Notes: a model not told the origin generated them from the sequence alone. Counted from the first letter of the stretch, positions 42,289 to 51,187 are shown. The stretch: DNA of 64,000 nucleotides from JBCDHN01 sp965224535 (GCA_965224535.1 CBDCZR010000022.1:62001-126000), one strand, 5' to 3'. Made by a program: numbers and translations.

Positions 42289-43128
42289 TGAACATCACTC
42301 GCCAATTTCTCATCAAATCTCTGCAGGCAGCGACACTTGGCATTCCCGCGTCCACTAACATCCAGGCAGAAACGAAAATCATCGACGTTCCCCGGACCGA
42401 AGTGGAAACCTACAAAGTTGCGTCGGGCGACAACCTCTACATCTACCGTTTTGACTCGCCCGGACACGATCCGAAAACCGACCAAACGCCCTGCGGCCAT
42501 CTTCTTTTTCGGTGGTAGTTGGAATGGTGGGAAGGTCACTCAACTTGAACCGCAGGCCCGCTACCTCTCAGAACGCGGCATGGTCACTTTCGTGGCTGAT
42601 TATCGCGTTCGCGGTCGGCAGCAAACCGCGCCGCGTGAATGTGTTGTCGATGGTAAATCGGCGATCCGTTGGGTGCGTCAAAATGCCGAACGACTCGGTG
42701 TTGATCCAATGAGAATCGCTTCCGGGGGTGCCTCGGCCGGGGGACATGTCGCTGCTGCCGCGGGCATGTGCGACGGCTTCGAGGAGGAGGGCGAAGATCA
42801 TTCCGTTTCCTCCTAACCAAACCTGCTGTTGCTGTTCAATCCGGTCTACGACAACAGCGAGAAAGGCTACGGTCACGATCGCGCCAAGGAATGGTTTCCC
42901 GCCATCTCACCGGCCCACATTTACGAAGGCGAGCCGCATGGTTTCTTCAATCCGCCGCCGAAAGGCAAACTGGAAAACGTCAAAGACACCGTTTTGAAAA
43001 TGGATGCTTTTCTCGCAAAACACGGCTGGCTCAGTGGCGAAGGTGATGAAGCTCTTATTGAGAAATTCGGTTCCGGAGATCCTGAGCGAATCAGGAAGGT
43101 GGAGGAGAAAAGAAAGCGGAAGGGGTGA
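42289..43128 (+). pseudogene. Broken alpha/beta hydrolase (BD-FAE/acetyl esterase-like)
   Basis: The first frame starts MNITRQFLIKSLQAATLGIP and ends at about 42518. The next frame carries the oxyanion region AIFFFGGSWNGG, IRWVRQNAERLGVDP and the nucleophile motif GGASAGGHVA. A TAA at 42814-42816 interrupts that frame, which then continues LLLLFNPVYDNSEKG. A further ~40 residues with the catalytic aspartate are missing before the histidine motif YEGEPHGFFN. So there is a frameshift, a nonsense codon and a deletion: a clear pseudogene of a secreted carbohydrate or lipid esterase. Confidence 0.8.
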
Positions 43129-43152
43129 ACCTTACCGCGTTAGATTCACTCA

Positions 43153-43688
43153 TGAATTCATCGCCAACGATTCGCCAACTCGCGCTGACGGTCCGCATCG
43201 CGGTTACTTCTGTCCAGGCCAACCCGCGCAAGGCCGTTCTGACTCCCGGTTCCTTTGAGGACGAAACTCTACCGAACATCGTGTTTGAAGGCCAACCTGG
43301 GCTGTCGCTGAACGAAGATCACTTCAAGGACGGCAAATTCTCGCTGCAATGGGATTTCACCGCCGGCGAGCAGTTTCGCTTTTCGCACGGTCAGGATGCG
43401 ATCCAGAGTGTTTCGATTTGGGTCTATCTCAGGACACCCCGCCCGAACGATTCGCTGACGGTGTCTTTGGATGAGTCTGGAGCCTTCACCCGCTCGGTTG
43501 GGCTCAACTTCAAAGGCTGGAGGCGTTTCGTTCTCGCTTACAACAAAGGTAAGTTTCCACAAGAGATCTCCCAGCAGATCACGTTTACCCCGCCGGAATC
43601 CGAGGGAACGATATTTTTGGATCTTCTTGAATTCAACGTGCCGGCCTTGGCATCGCTTGAAGGGGATATTAATCCGAAAATTAAATAG
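43153..43688 (+). pseudogene. N-terminal domain of a chondroitin ABC lyase-like protein (PL8), cut by IS630
   Basis: The sequence FEDETLPNIVFEGQPGLSL...DHFKDGKFSLQWDF...SIWVYL...LNFKGWRRFVLAYN...IFLDLLEFNV follows strand by strand the Lyase_N beta-sandwich that opens chondroitin ABC lyases. The reading frame runs into the left end of the IS630 element and stops there at 43686-43688. The remainder after the element is at 44787-45095 and is itself out of frame. The large catalytic domain is absent. Confidence 0.75.
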
Positions 43689-44784
43689 CCGACACCTAAT
43701 GATGTGGTATTGTTAGGGATGAAGAGAGACGCCAGAAAGCTTTCGCCTGACCAGCAAGAGCACCTCCGAATGACTGCGGTGCGTATGGTTGTTGAAGAAG
43801 GCTACACCCAACGGGAAACAGCTCGTGCGCTTGGAGTAAGTCGGCAAGAAGTAAACCGGTGGTGTCGTAAGTATGAAAAGAGAGGGTGGGACGCACTTCG
43901 AGCAGTGAAGCGGGGTCGTAAGGTCGGCGAAAAACGGTTACTATTGCCTTGGCAGTGCGCCACGATTGTTAATCTGATCACCGATAATATGCCCGATCAA
44001 TTGAAATTGCCATTTGTCCTTTGGACGAGGGCTGCGGTTAGAGATTTGATCGAAGAAAAGTTTGGGATCACCTTGAGTCTAATTACAATGGGAAACTATT
44101 TAAAGCGCTGGGGTATGACTCCTCAAGTTCCAATTCGCAAGGCCTACCAACAGAATAGCGAGTCTGTCCGGCGCTGGCGTGAGGAGGAGTATCCAGCTAT
44201 TGAAAAGCGAGCCAAGGAAGAGGGCGCAACCATATTTTGGGGCGATGAAGGCAAAACCACTAACGAAGTTCACGCTGGACGAAGTTATTCGAAGAAGGGC
44301 AAGACTCCCGAAGTTCGCGAGAGCGGCAAAAAGCTGAAGCTCAACCACATTTCGGCTGTCACCAACAAGGGAGAAATGCGATTCATGACCTACACAGCTC
44401 GAATGACCCAACTCAAGTACATCCTCTTTCTGGGTAGATTGATTCAGAGCCACGATCGAAAAGTGTTCTTTATTGCAGACAATCTTTCTGTGCATCATGG
44501 CAAAAAAGTCAAAGCGTGGGCCAAGGCGAACGAGTCCGAGATAGAGCTCTTCTACATTCCCGCGTACTCCCCTGAACTCAATCCAGATGAATATCTGAAT
44601 CGCGATATCAAGAAGAACGTCCACGGGAAGAAGGCGCCAAGGACCCTCGCTGAATTGAAGGCTAATGTCATAAGCTTCCTGAGAATGCTTCAGAAATCCC
44701 CAAGCAGAGTAATCCAGTATTTCAACAGCCCAAAAGTAAAATTCTGTGCCGCGTGAAGTGTCGGCTATTTAATTTTCGGATTAA
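43669..44784 (+). mobile_element. IS630-family element, copy 1
   Basis: This is 1,116 bases with terminal inverted repeats of about 27 bases (TTAATCCGAAAATTAAATAG... at the left, its complement at the right), flanked by TA on both sides, the target of IS630/Tc1-mariner elements. One transposase gene fills it. It sits inside the chondroitin-lyase-like remnant. It differs from copy 2 by at least two synonymous bases (in the Leu and Lys codons near 43889 and 44059). Confidence 0.95.
43719..44756 (+). CDS. IS630-family transposase (copy 1)
   Basis: This is a 345-residue single-frame transposase (350 if the in-frame GTG at 43704 is used). An N-terminal helix-turn-helix (YTQRETARALGVSRQEVNRW) is followed by a winged-helix-like region and the DDE catalytic domain. 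First Asp in IFWGDEGKT, second in FFIADNLSVHHGK, Glu (or Asp-Glu) in YSPELNPDEYLNRDIK. The gene is intact and identical in protein sequence to copy 2, which suggests recent movement. Confidence 0.95.
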   Translation: MKRDARKLSPDQQEHLRMTAVRMVVEEGYTQRETARALGVSRQEVNRWCRKYEKRGWDALRAVKRGRKVGEKRLLLPWQCATIVNLITDNMPDQLKLPFVLWTRAAVRDLIEEKFGITLSLITMGNYLKRWGMTPQVPIRKAYQQNSESVRRWREEEYPAIEKRAKEEGATIFWGDEGKTTNEVHAGRSYSKKGKTPEVRESGKKLKLNHISAVTNKGEMRFMTYTARMTQLKYILFLGRLIQSHDRKVFFIADNLSVHHGKKVKAWAKANESEIELFYIPAYSPELNPDEYLNRDIKKNVHGKKAPRTLAELKANVISFLRMLQKSPSRVIQYFNSPKVKFCAA

Positions 44785-44786
44785 TA

Positions 44787-45095
44787 GCAATATTCCGTTC
44801 AACAATCGCCACGGGCCAGTTCAACGGTTTGTGGTATTGGCGAAGCACCTACTCCAAACCCTCTCCGCCGGATGAGGTGAGCGCCGAACAGCGGGCGGCG
44901 TTCACGATGATGTGCGACCGCTACCTTGAATCCTTTGCCAGCTTCTCGGAAGCTAAGACCTATCTGCCAAAACCCGATCCGGAAGAGGCCCGGCACATTT
45001 TTGAGGCGGCCAATGCAAAGGTCGATATCAAACGCGTTGATGATTATATTGCGGGCACTCCGATTACCAACCTCAAGGAATTTTCACATCCATAA
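44787..45095 (+). pseudogene. Downstream remnant of the chondroitin-lyase-like gene
   Basis: After the IS630 copy the plus strand reads GQFNGLWYWRSTYSKPSPPDE, then MCDRYLESFASFSEAKTYLP and ends ITNLKEFSHP at TAA 45093-45095. Removing the element and one TA gives EGDSNIPFNN in the original frame, which then needs another single-base shift to reach this frame. So the gene was broken independently of the insertion and is truncated well before its catalytic domain would be complete. Confidence 0.5.
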
Positions 45096-46058
45096 CAACC
45101 AATACAATAAAATTGAACCAACCACCACAGTCAGAGGAATGGCGTCGTCGGCGATCCGGTTAAGTGCACCGATGGCGGCGGTTTTTGCCGTTCGGGCACT
45201 TTTCTGTTGGTCGAAGGCGAAAACTGCGAAAGCAATAGCCGCGATTGCCAATACGCCTACTGCGGCCAACCAGAGGCGAAGCGTGCGAGCCCTTTTACGC
45301 GCCAACTTAAGCTGGTAAGCCTTATCGCGGTCGCGCAGCGTCTCCAGCGGCACGCCCAGAATTCCCGCGATGATTTTGAGTTTCATGAGCTGCAACTGTT
45401 CTCCGTAGGCTTCGGCTCGCTTCTTGATTTCGCGTTTGGGGAGTTTGCCCGTTTTGGTGAGCTGCAACCGGTAAGCCTCGGCGGAGGTGAAGCCCTCGCT
45501 GCCGTCTTGGAGGCGAAAATTCGCTGCGATCGGTTCTTTCTGGATGGTTGTGTCAGGCTCACCGTTTTCTCCTACGGGGTGGCGCAGAGGTTCCGGGAAA
45601 CATTGGCGGGTCGGATCACCCGGCTCGCCGTCGAGGATGGCCGCGATAATCCGGTCGCCCTTGTCACTCTCTTTGAAGTGAAGGATCTCTTGGGAGACGT
45701 ATTGGCTCTCAACAGCCCGCGGAGAGCAGAGGACGACGAGGAAGCGGGAGCGATCCAGTGCGTTGGCGATGGATGAGCCCAAGTCGGCGTCGGCGGGGAG
45801 CGATTCCTCATCGCGGAACACGGGGTAGATGCGCTCCGGGATGGTGTCGCCGCGTCCGATTTCGGCACCGACCAGTTCGGCGGGAACCTCATAGCGCTCG
45901 ATTTCCTGGTGCAACCAACTGGCCCAGCCGCGGTCGTTTTCTATGTCGTTATCCCTGTGGCGATAACTGATAAAACACCAGTAATCTTGAGGGGTGTTAG
46001 GAGAAGCGTTTTCTTCGTTCATGATGGTTGGCGGTGAGTTTGAGTCAAATTTGCTCAT
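45084..46058 (-). CDS. TIR-domain protein with C-terminal membrane helices
   Basis: This encodes 324 residues. The TIR domain spans about 26-185: strand A YWCFISYRHRDND, the loop PVFRDEESLPADADLG, strand D SRFLVVLCSPRAVES and SQYVSQEILHFK, where Glu124 is in the position of the NADase catalytic glutamate. A basic linker and a membrane helix (LWLAAVGVLAIAAIAFAVFAF) follow, then a second short helix at the very end. Related proteins usually carry a long repeat domain after the helix; this one stops early. Role may be signalling or NAD-depleting defence; not shown. It starts 6 bases after the zinc-finger gene. Confidence 0.8.
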   Translation of the reverse strand: MSKFDSNSPPTIMNEENASPNTPQDYWCFISYRHRDNDIENDRGWASWLHQEIERYEVPAELVGAEIGRGDTIPERIYPVFRDEESLPADADLGSSIANALDRSRFLVVLCSPRAVESQYVSQEILHFKESDKGDRIIAAILDGEPGDPTRQCFPEPLRHPVGENGEPDTTIQKEPIAANFRLQDGSEGFTSAEAYRLQLTKTGKLPKREIKKRAEAYGEQLQLMKLKIIAGILGVPLETLRDRDKAYQLKLARKRARTLRLWLAAVGVLAIAAIAFAVFAFDQQKSARTAKTAAIGALNRIADDAIPLTVVVGSILLYWLLWM

Positions 46059-46064
46059 GAGTTT

Positions 46065-46388
46065 CTAATATTGTTTGCGGCCACTTCCGCCACAACTCCG
46101 GCAGGTATAACGCTTGGCAACATAGCCATCAAGATAGGGGTTTTGGCCTGCTGTATAGTCTTCGGTTCCAGTTCCGTTGCATAACCGGCACGGTCTCCAT
46201 TGCGGCGCGCCAGTTGGCTGGGGAGTGCCTGGAGCCATGGTGGAACGAGAAACGAATCCGCCGGCAGTCGCCAACCGGTGGGCGCCATGGCGGATTCGCC
46301 AGTTGGAATCCCTGGCGCACGCCGTCAGGCATTGCGCTAAGAGCGCGCGGTCTTTTGCCAATAGCGTATAGTACGTAACACGATCCAC
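46065..46388 (-). CDS. Small DnaJ-type zinc-finger protein
   Basis: The C-terminal half has two CxxC pairs in DnaJ style: CRLCNGTGTED and CRSCGGSGRKQY, spaced by about 20 residues, enough to bind one zinc. The first ~50 residues look less conserved, and an ATG at 46238 would give a 57-residue protein beginning MAPGTPQPTGAPQW. It immediately precedes the TIR gene on the same strand, so the two are probably co-transcribed. No J domain is present, so it is not a full DnaJ. Confidence 0.6.
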   Translation of the reverse strand: MDRVTYYTLLAKDRALLAQCLTACARDSNWRIRHGAHRLATAGGFVSRSTMAPGTPQPTGAPQWRPCRLCNGTGTEDYTAGQNPYLDGYVAKRYTCRSCGGSGRKQY

Positions 46389-46426
46389 AGCGTACGCGTT
46401 AGTATTCGTTCCCAGGGCCGGAAGAG

Positions 46427-47002
46427 GTGGAGCGACGTTCGAAATTCATTGAGATTTTGGAGAGGACTATCGCTGAAATTCCGGAGTCAGAACGCGATCG
46501 CGACTACGAACGCGTCGAGGCCGTTGCCCTTTCGCTTCGCTCCGCGCAGGATCTGCAAGAAGCCAATCCGGCGAACAATCCTGCGTTGCAATCCGATCCC
46601 GGGGTGATGGCGGCGACGATGCCGCTGATGGAGGAAATGATGAAGGGCCCCGACAAATCGTGGGACAAGCTCAACAAACTGCTGCGCAAGGCTCAAGCCG
46701 CACACTTTTCCGCCTCGGAACAACTCCAAGCCGCCAACGAAAAGAACCAACACGCGTTGGACATGTTTGCCAAACTCCTGCTGCTGTTTCCTGACGATGC
46801 CAACTTGCGCTGGAGGGCGGGAACCGCGGCCAATTTGAGAGTCCAATTCCTGGGTAGCGACGAAGATGAGATCCTGGAGTATCACAAACGGGCTGTGGAG
46901 GCGTTCACTGAGTTGGGTGAAATCGCGCCTGATCGAAAAGGTGAGTCGCTGGCCCATCTCGCGGAAACTTGTGATCGAGTAGCCACGTTTTACCAAACCT
47001 GA
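46427..47002 (+). CDS. Helical-repeat (TPR-like) protein, first part
   Basis: This encodes 191 residues, all alpha-helical, from a GTG at 46427; the frame is open to a stop at 46400. Helix pairs such as DMFAKLLLLFPDDANLRWRA and EILEYHKRAVEAFTELGEIA have TPR character. It ends TGA, and the next ATG overlaps that stop (TGATG). The helical array continues without a break in the next gene, so these are either coupled genes or one gene with a single-base shift. Confidence 0.6.
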   Translation: MERRSKFIEILERTIAEIPESERDRDYERVEAVALSLRSAQDLQEANPANNPALQSDPGVMAATMPLMEEMMKGPDKSWDKLNKLLRKAQAAHFSASEQLQAANEKNQHALDMFAKLLLLFPDDANLRWRAGTAANLRVQFLGSDEDEILEYHKRAVEAFTELGEIAPDRKGESLAHLAETCDRVATFYQT

Positions 47003-48114
47003 TGGAGCCGCAGCGGGCGGAGCCATTCTTTTCAAAGGCTGCCGAGCTGCGCGATCAATTGCTTGCGGACCATACCGATGACCTGAAACCTACGTTTTTA
47101 GACGCCCTGGCTGGAAACTACGAAGGCCTCGCTGGTGGGGTGATGATGGAATCGCCCGACAAGGCCGAAGTTCAGCAACAGAAGGCGGTCGAACTGCGAC
47201 GCAAATCTTTTGAAAAGGCGCGTGACGAGAGCACTCAACTCGCCCTGGCCAACGCTCTAAGCACGCTGTCCCTGATTCAAGGGCAACTGCAGAAAAATGA
47301 CCCTTCACTTGCCAGCGGCCGCGAAGCAGTGACTCATTTCGAAGCGCTCTTGGAAACAAACCCGTCAAACCCCAAAGCCATCGAGGGAATTGCCTCGGTT
47401 CTGGAAAACATCGGACGCACCTATTTCCGCATGGGCGACTCCACCCGACAACAACGCGCCAACGACCTGGCAGCGCGATATCGTGAACGGCTGCGCAACG
47501 TCAGCTCGCCGAATCTCCAAGGTCTGGACAACGAGCAGAGCATCCTCTTCAACTCCGCCACCAAGCAGCTGTTCTCAGGCATGCAGTCGAGCGATCCCGC
47601 CCAAACAGAAGCGGGAATCCGCGGTCTCTGGAAGCAGCTCGGTATCTTGGAACACGGGCTCTGGCTGACCCGCGATAGCCTATTGCAGCAAGGCATGTTG
47701 GCGGAACCCCACCTCGTGCCCGGTTACTGGAACAAGAAGGTCGAATTGACCGCCCAGTTTCTGCGCAACGCCTTTCCACCTAACGAACTAACCGATCAGT
47801 GGACAGCCTACGAACAAGCCTGCCACGCTGCGCCGCCGGATTTCCTGGCCCAAGGCGTTAGCCCCGAGCAATTGGCTGTCGCCCGTGCCTCCCACGATTT
47901 GGCCACCGGTTTGTTGGCCGGTTCGCCTGATTCCAATCGCCAAGCCCTCCCCCGCGTGTTGCTCACCGTCAGCCAGCGCATCCTCACCCAGGCTGACGCC
48001 TCCGCCTCCCTGGACGACGCCGATCGCCAGCGGCTGGAGACGATTTCCTCCGCGTTGCAGCAGTTGCCAATCCCGCGGTTCGAGCGATCTGTCTTGGATA
48101 AGCTTGACGAGTAG
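47002..48114 (+). CDS. Helical-repeat (TPR-like) protein, second part
   Basis: This encodes 370 residues, starting MEPQRAEPFFSKAAELRDQLL on the TGATG overlap with the previous stop. Repeated helix pairs (KAEVQQQKAVELRRKSFEKA, GREAVTHFEALLETNPSNPK) support TPR-type repeats for the first ~170 residues. The remainder is helical without clear repeats. There is no signal peptide or membrane segment. It is divergent from the zinc-finger/TIR pair and ends 44 bases before IS630 copy 2. Confidence 0.65.
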   Translation: MEPQRAEPFFSKAAELRDQLLADHTDDLKPTFLDALAGNYEGLAGGVMMESPDKAEVQQQKAVELRRKSFEKARDESTQLALANALSTLSLIQGQLQKNDPSLASGREAVTHFEALLETNPSNPKAIEGIASVLENIGRTYFRMGDSTRQQRANDLAARYRERLRNVSSPNLQGLDNEQSILFNSATKQLFSGMQSSDPAQTEAGIRGLWKQLGILEHGLWLTRDSLLQQGMLAEPHLVPGYWNKKVELTAQFLRNAFPPNELTDQWTAYEQACHAAPPDFLAQGVSPEQLAVARASHDLATGLLAGSPDSNRQALPRVLLTVSQRILTQADASASLDDADRQRLETISSALQQLPIPRFERSVLDKLDE

Positions 48115-48158
48115 CGCTGGAGTATTGCCACCTATTCCACGGCGTCCCTCACCTGTTA

Positions 48159-49274
48159 TTAATCCGAAAATTAAATAGCCGACACCTAATGATGTGGTAT
48201 TGTTAGGGATGAAGAGAGACGCCAGAAAGCTTTCGCCTGACCAGCAAGAGCACCTCCGAATGACTGCGGTGCGTATGGTTGTTGAAGAAGGCTACACCCA
48301 ACGGGAAACAGCTCGTGCGCTTGGAGTAAGTCGGCAAGAAGTAAACCGGTGGTGTCGTAAGTATGAAAAGAGAGGGTGGGACGCACTCCGAGCAGTGAAG
48401 CGGGGTCGTAAGGTCGGCGAAAAACGGTTACTATTGCCTTGGCAGTGCGCCACGATTGTTAATCTGATCACCGATAATATGCCCGATCAATTGAAATTGC
48501 CATTTGTCCTTTGGACGAGGGCTGCGGTTAGAGATTTGATCGAAGAAAAATTTGGGATCACCTTGAGTCTAATTACAATGGGAAACTATTTAAAGCGCTG
48601 GGGTATGACTCCTCAAGTTCCAATTCGCAAGGCCTACCAACAGAATAGCGAGTCTGTCCGGCGCTGGCGTGAGGAGGAGTATCCAGCTATTGAAAAGCGA
48701 GCCAAGGAAGAGGGCGCAACCATATTTTGGGGCGATGAAGGCAAAACCACTAACGAAGTTCACGCTGGACGAAGTTATTCGAAGAAGGGCAAGACTCCCG
48801 AAGTTCGCGAGAGCGGCAAAAAGCTGAAGCTCAACCACATTTCGGCTGTCACCAACAAGGGAGAAATGCGATTCATGACCTACACAGCTCGAATGACCCA
48901 ACTCAAGTACATCCTCTTTCTGGGTAGATTGATTCAGAGCCACGATCGAAAAGTGTTCTTTATTGCAGACAATCTTTCTGTGCATCATGGCAAAAAAGTC
49001 AAAGCGTGGGCCAAGGCGAACGAGTCCGAGATAGAGCTCTTCTACATTCCCGCGTACTCCCCTGAACTCAATCCAGATGAATATCTGAATCGCGATATCA
49101 AGAAGAACGTCCACGGGAAGAAGGCGCCAAGGACCCTCGCTGAATTGAAGGCTAATGTCATAAGCTTCCTGAGAATGCTTCAGAAATCCCCAAGCAGAGT
49201 AATCCAGTATTTCAACAGCCCAAAAGTAAAATTCTGTGCCGCGTGAAGTGTCGGCTATTTAATTTTCGGATTAA
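48159..49274 (+). mobile_element. IS630-family element, copy 2
   Basis: It has the same length, ends and orientation as the copy at 43669-44784, again flanked by TA on both sides. The flanks differ from those of copy 1. To its right a minus-strand frame begins at ATG 49385 (MKKIFVREPPCGG...) and reads into the element after about 37 codons, so a small unknown gene may have been cut. Confidence 0.95.
48209..49246 (+). CDS. IS630-family transposase (copy 2)
   Basis: Identical in protein sequence to the transposase at 43719-44756, with intact DDE motifs (WGDEGKT, ADNLSVHHG, SPELNPDEY). DNA differences from copy 1 are synonymous (CTC for CTT and AAA for AAG are the two I can see). Both genes are intact, so either could be active. 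Confidence 0.95.
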   Translation: MKRDARKLSPDQQEHLRMTAVRMVVEEGYTQRETARALGVSRQEVNRWCRKYEKRGWDALRAVKRGRKVGEKRLLLPWQCATIVNLITDNMPDQLKLPFVLWTRAAVRDLIEEKFGITLSLITMGNYLKRWGMTPQVPIRKAYQQNSESVRRWREEEYPAIEKRAKEEGATIFWGDEGKTTNEVHAGRSYSKKGKTPEVRESGKKLKLNHISAVTNKGEMRFMTYTARMTQLKYILFLGRLIQSHDRKVFFIADNLSVHHGKKVKAWAKANESEIELFYIPAYSPELNPDEYLNRDIKKNVHGKKAPRTLAELKANVISFLRMLQKSPSRVIQYFNSPKVKFCAA

Positions 49275-49505
49275 TAGCAGGATCGCTCCGAGCGCTACAC
49301 GTTTTCGATGAAACTCCTGCCAGTTTCCCAAAACTTGCCACGCCAGCCCACCGCACGGTGGTTCGCGGACGAAGATCTTTTTCATGATGGTTGAAGCGGA
49401 AACGCACATCTTGTTCTCTTCCGACCATTGCCACGGTATTTTCGCGAAAAACCCAGAAAGATTTGTAGGGTGCGGGTGGATTCTATCTGAAGCTCCAATT
49501 CTCTG

Positions 49506-50654
49506 ATGAAATCGCTCCTACGCCTGCTTTTGATTTTCGCCTTCGTTCTGCAACTGCCGGTCTGTGCCGAAGATTGGCCCTGGTATCGCGGATTGAATCG
49601 CAACGGAATCATCAACGCGCCGTTCACGCCAACCGAAGATGATCCGGAACAAATTTGGAAGGTGAATATCGGGATGGGCCGCGGCTCAATGTCGATCAGC
49701 AACGGCAAAATCTACGTTCATGGACGCGCGCCTGACAAATCCTCGACCCACATTCGCAGCCTCAACGCGCAGACCGGCGAGCAAATTTGGGAACAACGCA
49801 TCGATACGAGTTTCGCCACGCCGACGGTGGCTGACGGGCATGTTTACACCCGCGACCACGCGCGAGTCTATGCCTTCAAGGCCGATTCCGGTGAGAAAGT
49901 TTGGGAAAACTACAGCAAAACCGTCCACGCCAATGGTTTTCAATCTCACGTCAGTTCGCCGCTGGTTTTCGAAGATCTGCTGATCGTCAATCTCATGAGA
50001 GGCATGGCCTTCAAACGCGATAGCGGCGAGGTCGTCTGGGAATTCGAAGGCAAATGCGGCTTGGCGTCGCCGGTGCTTTTCAAACACAAAGGCAAGCCCG
50101 CGGTAGCGCTTTTTTTGCCCGACGCCTTGGTTGCGCGCGACGTTCGCACCGGTGCTGAGTTGTGGTCGATCCCGTGGGAGACCGCCCAGGGCAATCCCCC
50201 CGACCCGATCTTTTTCGACGACAAAGTTTTCGTCAGCAGCGGCTACGGCAAGGGACGTTCGCTCTACGATCTTTCCTCCGGTCAGCCACGCGAAATCTGG
50301 GCCAAAGAGGAGGGAAGCGCGCATGCCTTCGCCTCCTGGATTTATCATGACGGGCACCTGTTTGGGAGCGCCGCGAGTTCGACGGTTTGTGTCGATCCGG
50401 CGACGGGCGAAGAGGTCTGGCAGGAGCCGACGTGGCGCTCATTGATCCTTGTCGACCAGCATTTCATCGGCCTCACCGCCAAAGGCGAGATTTCCGTTTT
50501 TCCTCCATCTTTAACCGGATTTGAGCCCAAGTTGATCGCTCAGGTTCATCGAGGAGAGACCTACAACATCCCAGTTTATTGGGAAGGGAAGCTGTTTTTG
50601 CGCAATTACGAACAGGGCGAACTCATTTGCGTGAAGATTAGCAAGAGCAGTTAG
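49506..50654 (+). CDS. Secreted PQQ-like beta-propeller protein
   Basis: This is a 382-residue protein with a signal peptide (about 1-21, ending VCAEDW). It is followed by repeated four-strand blades with the propeller pattern A-x-D-x-x-T-G-x-x-x-W: LNAQTGEQIWE, FKADSGEKVWE, FKRDSGEVVWEF, VRTGAELWSIPW, VDPATGEEVWQ. These are non-enzymatic scaffold or pyrroloquinoline-quinone-like repeats, common in secreted proteins of this group. No PQQ catalytic residues are evident, so a dehydrogenase role is not supported. Monocistronic. Confidence 0.85.
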   Translation: MKSLLRLLLIFAFVLQLPVCAEDWPWYRGLNRNGIINAPFTPTEDDPEQIWKVNIGMGRGSMSISNGKIYVHGRAPDKSSTHIRSLNAQTGEQIWEQRIDTSFATPTVADGHVYTRDHARVYAFKADSGEKVWENYSKTVHANGFQSHVSSPLVFEDLLIVNLMRGMAFKRDSGEVVWEFEGKCGLASPVLFKHKGKPAVALFLPDALVARDVRTGAELWSIPWETAQGNPPDPIFFDDKVFVSSGYGKGRSLYDLSSGQPREIWAKEEGSAHAFASWIYHDGHLFGSAASSTVCVDPATGEEVWQEPTWRSLILVDQHFIGLTAKGEISVFPPSLTGFEPKLIAQVHRGETYNIPVYWEGKLFLRNYEQGELICVKISKSS

Positions 50655-50853
50655 CCGGGAGTCGGCGCAGTCCAGCGGACGCGGAGCATTAGGATGAGTT
50701 CTTTGCCACGACCAGCCGCGTTTGTGTTGTTCGCCGTCGAGCGCCGGAAGGCGTGGCGGATGCTCCAAGTCGAAGAACACTTTCGCAACATCATCGCTCG
50801 TAAACCCTTCGTCGACCGGCTTCCTTGGGGACTTTCCAGAGGGACTCCTTCGA
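50655..50853. other. Intergenic stretch, possibly tail of a transposase relic
   Basis: Minus frames read pieces such as DEGFTSDDVAKVFFDLEHPP but without a start, stop or family match. It lies downstream of the transposase fragment at 50854-51006 and could be its decayed continuation. Confidence 0.3.
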
Positions 50854-51006
50854 TTAGCCTGTAGCTTGATTTATTGCGCATTTTCGTTCGAGGCCGGTTG
50901 TTTCGCAAATTTCGTCGGTCAGTTTGCCTTTTGCGGCCTTTTTGGTGCGCCAGGCGTAGCGATTGCGCAGTTTTTCGAGGTATTCTCTTCGAGTGGATTG
51001 GCTCAT
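50854..51006 (-). pseudogene. N-terminal fragment of an integrase-core transposase
   Basis: The minus frame from ATG 51006 begins MSQSTRREYLEKLRNRYAW and continues with KLTDEICETTGLERKCAI, the helix-turn-helix opening of a common DDE transposase group (typically ...RY...LLDEFCETTGLERKYA). It stops after 50 codons and the catalytic part is gone. It is a relic IS in the accessory region. Confidence 0.5.
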
Positions 51007-51187
51007 GTTTGATGCCATTCGCCGCGGTGTCCTGAAATCTGGAGTCAACCGACCGGAGATCTTAACAGAATCAGAATCGCTTCGGTGTCTTTTTTTATGA
51101 GTCAACACGCAGAAATTGGAAGAGCTGATTTGTTATTGACGGGCAGAGGCGCTTCTGGTTAGAAATTGTGCAACCTTTTAAAATGAC

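Noticed and set aside
42814..42816. Recoding at the stop codon inside the alpha/beta hydrolase
   Set aside because: The codon is TAA, not TGA, and the gene also has a frameshift and a deletion, so plain decay is the better explanation.
43669..49274. Classical composite transposon made of two IS630 copies
   Set aside because: IS630 elements use TA targets and copy 1 splits a gene whose other half lies inside the segment, so independent insertions explain the layout.
49212..49409. Small minus-strand gene reading into IS630 copy 2
   Set aside because: Only about 37 codons lie outside the element and no family is recognised. It may be a cut gene but could be chance; mentioned in the IS entry only.
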